Positions 1-3,407 of a stretch of 5,463 nucleotides of DNA are shown piece after piece. The translations under genes were made by a program, and so were the position numbers. This DNA is from Chloroflexota bacterium. GTDB lineage: Bacteria > Chloroflexota > Anaerolineae > Aggregatilineales > Aggregatilineaceae. Under the pieces are notes generated by a model that searched no databases, was not told the DNA's origin, and saw only the letters and a program-made list of their open reading frames with translations. How positions within the stretch are numbered: position 1 is the stretch's first letter; each line of letters opens with the position of its first letter. The stretch lies in contig JACRBK010000722.1 in the NCBI GenBank assembly GCA_016234525.1, positions 1 through 5,463 of the forward strand, written 5' to 3'.

Positions 1-260
1 CCGAACTCGTACCACACATTCCCATAATTAAATGCGGAAGTGGTGTTGCCATAATGTTGTTCATACAGCCAGGTCGTCGGCCCCGGATCGCTGGCAAAGG
101 GCAGCGAAAAAGGCGGATCATCCACGAGGATCACGCCCGGCTGCGCAGCGCGCGCTGGTGACGAGGGCCGCGCTGTTGCCTGGGCGGGCGCCCACACGAT
201 CAACAGCCCAACGATCAGCGGCAGTCCGCCGCGCCACAACCAGAAGTTACGACAAATCAT
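1..260 (-). CDS. Exported protein, N-terminal part only; probable M23-type peptidase
   Basis: Only the first 86 codons are in the window; the gene runs off the left edge. Residues 1-30 form a signal peptide: Arg4 and Arg10, a hydrophobic core (LPLIVGLLIVWA, about 13-24) and an AQA/ATA cleavage region at 26-30. Cys3 is not in a lipobox, so a lipoprotein is unlikely. A Pro/Ala/Arg linker follows, then the start of a domain at about 51-86 with FSLPFA, GPTTWLYEQHYGNTTSAFN and WYEF. From memory, this motif order precedes the zinc site in secreted M23 (LysM-associated or lysostaphin-like) peptidases of Chloroflexota. The HxxxD and HxH zinc ligands would lie outside the window, so the enzymatic call is inference. 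The ATG at 258-260 is chosen because it opens directly into the signal peptide and has an AGGA about 9 nt upstream. An extended -10 upstream suggests its own promoter, separate from the ATPase gene behind it. Confidence 0.6.
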   Translation of the reverse strand, partial: MICRNFWLWRGGLPLIVGLLIVWAPAQATARPSSPARAAQPGVILVDDPPFSLPFASDPGPTTWLYEQHYGNTTSAFNYGNVWYEF

Positions 261-300
261 GAGAGAATCCTGTAACTTTTGCCAATTCAGTATGGTAGAA

Positions 301-309
301 ATTGTAACA
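301..309 (-). promoter_or_regulatory. Extended -10 promoter element for the exported-protein gene
   Basis: The minus strand reads TGTTACAAT, which matches the extended -10 pattern TGnTATAAT with one mismatch. Transcription would start near 294, giving a leader of roughly 34 nt before the ATG at 260, with an AGGA ribosome site inside it. No good -35 is visible at 16-18 bp spacing, which is tolerable for an extended -10 promoter. This is a pattern match only. Confidence 0.4.
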
Positions 310-344
310 CGCGAGGAACAAAATAGGCGGGGAAGGTGGTGTCC

Positions 345-383
345 CCCAACCTCTCTCTGTGAAGCGGGTAGGGAGAGGTTGGG
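345..383. repeat. Intergenic palindrome (14-bp arms, 11-nt loop)
   Basis: The left arm at 345-358 (cccaacctctctct) pairs with the right arm at 370-383 (agggagaggttggg) around an 11-nt loop. The outer 11 bp are perfect; the single imperfection is a U-G wobble in plus-strand RNA and a C-A mismatch in minus-strand RNA. Neither side has a T-run, so it is not a canonical intrinsic terminator. It sits about 30 nt past the stop of the AAA+ ATPase gene and before the promoter of the exported-protein gene. It could still end or stabilise the ATPase mRNA, or be a copy of a dispersed intergenic palindrome; CCCAACCTCTC-type palindromes of this look recur in several bacterial genomes, as I recall. Copy number cannot be judged from one window. 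Confidence 0.6.
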
Positions 384-412
384 AGATAGAGATAAATGAA
401 CAGCCTTAGCCG

Positions 413-1816
413 CTACTTCGCTGGTTTGGCGGACGACGAACGGGTGGACAAAAGGTTGGCCGTTCGTGACGCATCGACAAAATAACTCTGGCAGGCATTG
501 TCGATAGTCTCCGGCGTCAGGCGCGCCGGGATGCTCTCGTATTCAGCCATCGACACAATGATCTTGAGCAGATCACGCGGGTGAACGGACTGCATAGGCC
601 GCCCGGTTTCGCGATAGTATTTTTGCAGCAGATACATCACACCCTCACGTTCGAGCGGCACCCCCAGTTTTTGAGACATCGTCGCAAAAATCTGGATAAA
701 CATTCGCTCGTCGGGGGCGGGGACTTCCACCTTCATCTGGATACGGCGCAAGAACGCATCATCGACCAGTTGCAGCGGGTCCAGGTTGGTGCTGAAGACG
801 ATTAGCTGCCGGAAAGGAACTTGCAGCGTTTGCCCGGTTTGCAGGCGCAAAAAGTCATAACCGGATTCCAGCGGCACGATCCAGCGGTTGAGCAAATCGG
901 ACGGGCTGATCTGTTGGCGGCCAAAGTCGTCGATCAAGAACATGCCGCAGTTGGCTTTAAGCTGCAACGGCGCTTCGTATAACTTAGCGATAGGATCAAA
1001 ACGCAGATCGAGCGCATCCAGGCGCAGCTCGCCCCCGACGATCACCGCCGGGCGTCTAAAATAGCCCCAGCGCCGGTCTACTTCGGACTGCGGATTATAT
1101 TTGTAGGCTTTAAGCTGCTCTTTGCTGAGCGGCACTTCTTCAAACAGATAAGGATCAAATATACTGACGATATAACCGCCGATGGTGATCGCGTAAGGAA
1201 TCCAGACCGGATCAGCCCCCGCGATCAGGCCCGCGACGGACTGCGCCACCGTCGTTTTACCGTTGCCGGGCGGCCCGTAGAGAAAAAGGGACGTCCCCGC
1301 GTTGACTGCCGGGCCGATACGCCGGTGAAAACCTTCGGGCAAAATCAGGTGGGAGATCGCGGCCTTCACTTCATCCGGGGTGATATGAAGTTTTTGGTTG
1401 GTCTGGCTGTCGATCATCAGGGTATATTTTTCTAGCGGGACCGGGGCCGGGCCAACATACAGGCCGCGCTCAAACGCATCACGGGCGCGTTTGCCCCCGG
1501 CATCGGTGATGGTATAGGTATAACTAAAACGCCCCATCGATCCCGCGCTGGCAACTTCAACCAACTGGTCATACTGCATTCGCTCCAAGATCGAGTCGAG
1601 AACTTTCAACTCCATCTTGATCACTTCTGCGAAGCGCCGCAGCGTGACATGCCCCTCGTTAAACAATATGCGAAAGATGATGTCGGAGATGATGCTGATC
1701 GGCACGTCGATTTCATCGGGACTATCGGGGGCACGCAGCAGCTTACGGAAAATATCGGGAACGGCACCTGCGGAAGTTTCTTGTGTGATCTGTTCAGTTT
1801 CGGCAGTCATTGTCAT
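413..1816 (-). CDS. Winged-helix AAA+ ATPase, predicted chaperone-like
   Basis: This is a cytoplasmic AAA+ ATPase (467 aa) with no signal peptide or TM segment. The N-terminal part (about 35-112) looks like a winged helix: helices, then a beta hairpin and YTITDAGGKRARDAFE. A YVGPAPVPLEKY motif (120-131) then links to the ATPase domain. Visible ATPase motifs: Walker A GPPGNGKT (181-188, Lys187), Walker B FLIDDFG (293-299, Asp296/Asp297), sensor 1 FSTN (Asn344), candidate arginine fingers in DAFLRRI (Arg357/358) and a sensor 2-like HPRDL (Arg414). Walker B has Asp where most AAA+ proteins have the catalytic Glu; I believe DDFGRQ is normal in this subfamily. Homologues are usually named 'ATPase with chaperone activity' and, from memory, some lie near Tad/Flp pilus genes; no pilus gene is visible here. 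The start overlaps the upstream stop as ATGA, but the ATG at 1810 has better ribosome-site spacing. The specific substrate is unknown. Confidence 0.9.
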   Translation of the reverse strand: MTMTAETEQITQETSAGAVPDIFRKLLRAPDSPDEIDVPISIISDIIFRILFNEGHVTLRRFAEVIKMELKVLDSILERMQYDQLVEVASAGSMGRFSYTYTITDAGGKRARDAFERGLYVGPAPVPLEKYTLMIDSQTNQKLHITPDEVKAAISHLILPEGFHRRIGPAVNAGTSLFLYGPPGNGKTTVAQSVAGLIAGADPVWIPYAITIGGYIVSIFDPYLFEEVPLSKEQLKAYKYNPQSEVDRRWGYFRRPAVIVGGELRLDALDLRFDPIAKLYEAPLQLKANCGMFLIDDFGRQQISPSDLLNRWIVPLESGYDFLRLQTGQTLQVPFRQLIVFSTNLDPLQLVDDAFLRRIQMKVEVPAPDERMFIQIFATMSQKLGVPLEREGVMYLLQKYYRETGRPMQSVHPRDLLKIIVSMAEYESIPARLTPETIDNACQSYFVDASRTANLLSTRSSSAKPAK

Positions 1817-2280
1817 CCCACCTTACGAGATTTGGTGGCCCAGGGCGCACCCCGCATCCACTGGTCAGCCAGGGTTTGGGCCAGCGTCTTATAGACAGTC
1901 AACATCAGACCGGGTTTGTCTTTTTCTAACTGTTGGAGCACAGCGGGCGTAATCTTGAGCAGCCGCATATCCAACCCCGCAGCAATCGTAGCATGGCGCG
2001 GCTGTCCAAGCAACAAGCCGACTTCCCCGAACGATTGGCCTTCGGTAACGATGCTCAGCGTGCGTTCTTCGCCGTTTTCGTCGATATGAGTCACCAGTGC
2101 CATCCCCTCGACAATCAAATACATCGCGTCGGAAGGATCACCTTCGGAAAAAATGGTGGCACGGGCCGGATAACGCACTTCTTCAGCATACGACCGCAGC
2201 ATTTCAAACGTTTCGCCGCCATAGGCCCAGGTCACGAGCCAATGGTTGGGTTCATCCACCGACATATTATCGAGAAACAT
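1813..2280 (-). CDS. Stand-alone cyclic-nucleotide-binding domain protein
   Basis: A 155-residue cytoplasmic protein made almost entirely of one CNB domain (Crp/PKA-regulatory-subunit fold). The beta-roll is visible from ATIFSEGDPSDAMYLIVEG (41-59) onwards. The phosphate-binding cassette is FGEVGLLLGQPRHATIAA (84-101), keeping Gly85, Glu86 and Arg95, the residues that contact the ribose and cyclic phosphate in CNB proteins; ligand binding is thus plausible, though cAMP versus cGMP cannot be told. Residues 112-142 form a C-helix, and then the protein ends: there is no helix-turn-helix, so it is not a Crp/Fnr transcription factor. The ATG at 2278-2280 has a strong GAGGAGG ribosome site 8 nt upstream (2289-2295). 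Its stop is at 1813-1815, overlapping or abutting the AAA+ start, which suggests co-translation and perhaps a physical partnership in which nucleotide binding controls the ATPase (inference). Confidence 0.9.
   Translation of the reverse strand: MFLDNMSVDEPNHWLVTWAYGGETFEMLRSYAEEVRYPARATIFSEGDPSDAMYLIVEGMALVTHIDENGEERTLSIVTEGQSFGEVGLLLGQPRHATIAAGLDMRLLKITPAVLQQLEKDKPGLMLTVYKTLAQTLADQWMRGAPWATKSRKVG
1818..1824 (-). promoter_or_regulatory. Ribosome binding site that decides the ATPase start
   Basis: The minus strand reads AAGGTGG, one base from the ideal AAGGAGG. It lies only 1 nt before the ATG at 1814-1816 but 7 nt before the second in-frame ATG at 1808-1810. The second is therefore the more likely start, giving a 465-residue protein beginning MTAETEQ. 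In that case the upstream stop and this start are separated by 2 nt rather than overlapping. Either way the two genes are tightly coupled. Confidence 0.55.
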
Positions 2281-2346
2281 GATTATAGCCTCCTCAACGG
2301 GCAGTGTGATCCCCCATTAGTCATGGGTAGGCTCACCGCGCCGCGC

Positions 2347-2583
2347 TTAGCCCATACCGCCCCTTCGGGCAAGCAGGACAACCATCAGGCCGATGATGAA
2401 TGATAATATTATTATAATGGTGAAGTGGTCGGCGTGCCTGCTGATCTGTTTTTTGCGGAGGGCAGATAGCATAAACAGCAAGACGGCAAAGACGACAAAA
2501 ACAGCAAAAAGCTGGCTATTCGCGGCGGCGTTCGCCCGGCGTGATCCGGCAGGACAGGCACATAAGCGGGAAAGTCTCGCCAT
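2347..2583 (-). CDS. Possible two-TM small membrane protein (doubtful)
   Basis: An open frame of 78 codons lies between the response regulator and the CNB gene. It encodes two hydrophobic stretches, SQLFAVFVVFAVLLFMLSAL (about 23-42) and FTIIIILSFIIGLMVVLLA (about 54-72), separated by a basic loop (RKKQISRHAD) and ended by ARRGGMG; this would form a membrane hairpin. Against it: the ATG at 2583 lies 68 nt inside the regulator gene, with only a weak GAAG ahead of it. The residues encoded in the overlap look like a shifted-frame shadow, and the alternative ATG at 2472 has no ribosome site and keeps only one TM. The first TM is encoded partly by a degenerate 9-nt tandem repeat, so hydrophobicity could be a by-product of T-rich composition. 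I recognise no family. Confidence 0.3.
   Translation of the reverse strand: MARLSRLCACPAGSRRANAAANSQLFAVFVVFAVLLFMLSALRKKQISRHADHFTIIIILSFIIGLMVVLLARRGGMG
2411..2416 (-). promoter_or_regulatory. Candidate -10 box for the CNB/AAA+ unit
   Basis: The minus strand reads a perfect TATAAT inside an AT-rich island (2398-2418) that stands out in GC-rich surroundings. Transcription would start near 2404, leaving a leader of about 124 nt before the CNB start. No acceptable -35 is seen at 17 bp spacing (AGGCAC there) and no TG extension is present. The island also contains two perfect palindromes, ataatattat at 2403-2412 and attataat at 2411-2418, so TATAAT occurs on both strands and the direction is not certain. 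Confidence 0.3.
2497..2514 (-). terminator. Weak intrinsic-terminator-like hairpin after the response regulator
   Basis: Immediately after the regulator's TAG stop, the minus strand forms CAGC-TTTTT-GCTG followed by TTTTTG. Position directly behind a stop codon and the T5 tail fit an intrinsic terminator, but the stem is only 4 bp, so termination would be inefficient at best. If it works, the kinase-regulator transcript ends here and the CNB/AAA+ genes need their own promoter; if not, all four genes may be one operon. Confidence 0.25.
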
Positions 2584-3337
2584 TGATCTTCAGGGCGCCG
2601 CGCTGAAAGTCGATGGGGGAATACCAACGAGACAGCAACGCATTAAAGGCAGCGGTGAGCCAGTTAACCACTGCTTGAACATAGGCCGAGGCGGTCAGGA
2701 TCAAATAACGATCTTCGTCCAAAGCGCCAATAAAATCGCCGGGATCCGCTTCGCGGTTCACCCCATCGATGATCAGGCGCACCGTTTTCTGCTGCACCTC
2801 GCTCACGGCGGCCTCACCATAAAGCTGATAATAGGGGACGGTGTGCAGCAGGGCGACTTCGAGCAGCGCTTGATGAGGATCGGTGCGGGCCGCGTCGATC
2901 CAGCGCCGGGCAGAAAAAGCACCGGGCAGTGCTGTGCGTTCGTCGATCAGATAGGTGCGCGCGGCGCGGGCGACCCCGTTCTGTGTCCGCAGCATCAGTT
3001 CATGCAGATCAAACGGCTTCACGATGTAATCCGCCGCGCCCAATTCCAGGGCTTCGAGCCGTTTTTCGCGGCTGCCCCATTCTGAGACAAACAAGATCGG
3101 AATATGGGCCGTGCGCGGCTGGCTGCGAAAATGGATCGTCAGATGGTAGCCGTCAATATCGGGTAGGCGCAGGTCCATCAGGATCACATGCGGCATCACC
3201 CGTGGGACCAACGCGAGCGCATCTTGACCATCGCTGGCATGGAAAAACTCGCAGCCCTGGTCTCTGAAAAACATATCGAGCATATCCGCAATATCATGAT
3301 CGTCTTCGACTGCCAGCACACGGATCGGTATCGTCAT
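2516..3337 (-). CDS. Response regulator: REC domain plus degenerate GGDEF-like domain
   Basis: A 273-residue soluble regulator. REC domain, about 5-123: acidic pocket Glu11/Asp12/Asp13, phosphoacceptor Asp55 in ILMDLRLPDIDG, Ser85 at the switch position and Lys107 in YIVKPF; all key residues are present, so phosphorylation is expected. The C-terminal part (about 128-267) follows the GGDEF fold: DERTALPGAF (132-141) resembles the DxLTGLPNR entry, ALLHTVPYYQLYGEAA (162-177) replaces the lD-D-FK-ND-yG segment, and ALDEDRYLIL (205-214) lies where RLGGDEF-LL is expected. GGDEF thus reads DEDRY and the metal-binding Asp is lost, so diguanylate cyclase activity is not expected. A YSPIDF...FPLMCLS segment (239-262) is, as I recall, typical of this subfamily in Chloroflexota. 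Start: ATG 3335-3337 with AGGAG 4 nt upstream; longer starts reach into the kinase gene and lack REC homology. It follows the kinase by 70 nt and is its likely partner. Confidence 0.88.
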   Translation of the reverse strand: MTIPIRVLAVEDDHDIADMLDMFFRDQGCEFFHASDGQDALALVPRVMPHVILMDLRLPDIDGYHLTIHFRSQPRTAHIPILFVSEWGSREKRLEALELGAADYIVKPFDLHELMLRTQNGVARAARTYLIDERTALPGAFSARRWIDAARTDPHQALLEVALLHTVPYYQLYGEAAVSEVQQKTVRLIIDGVNREADPGDFIGALDEDRYLILTASAYVQAVVNWLTAAFNALLSRWYSPIDFQRGALKINGETFPLMCLSCRITPGERRRE

Positions 3338-3351
3338 AGGTCTCCTGGTAG

Positions 3352-3372
3352 GGGCGCGGCAGGGCTGCGCCC
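3352..3372 (-). other. GC-rich hairpin between kinase and regulator genes
   Basis: GGGCGC at 3352-3357 pairs with GCGCCC at 3367-3372 around a 9-nt loop; an alternative fold pairs CAGGG with CCCTG on the minus strand. It lies just upstream of the AGGAG ribosome site of the regulator (3342-3346), leaving that site unpaired. It has no T-tail, so it is not a terminator; it may stabilise processed mRNA, tune regulator translation, or be a decayed copy of a GTAGGGGCGC-type intergenic palindrome. Confidence 0.4.
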
Positions 3373-3407
3373 TGGGTAGAAATTGATTGTGTTCTCTACG
3401 CTCACGA

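Noticed and set aside
32..262. Plus-strand frame of 76 codons at the left edge
   Set aside because: Arg/Ala-rich shadow of the signal-peptide-bearing minus-strand gene.
2282..2287. TATAAT on the minus strand between the ribosome site and the start of the CNB gene
   Set aside because: Transcription from it would begin inside the coding sequence, no -35 is present at 17 bp, and the strong GAGGAGG upstream shows the mRNA already covers this stretch.
2313..2327. Small hairpin cccat/atggg in the CNB leader
   Set aside because: Only 5 bp of stem with no T-tail; expected by chance and not tied to the ribosome site.
1933..2403. Plus-strand frame of 156 codons opposite the CNB gene
   Set aside because: Antisense to an intact CNB domain and without any family motif; its His/Gln/Arg-rich composition is typical of a shadow frame.
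2393..3085. Long plus-strand open frame (230 codons) opposite the response regulator
   Set aside because: It lies antisense to a clear REC/GGDEF-like gene; its translation is basic and low in complexity with no recognisable domain, as expected from a frame mirrored off a GC-rich gene.
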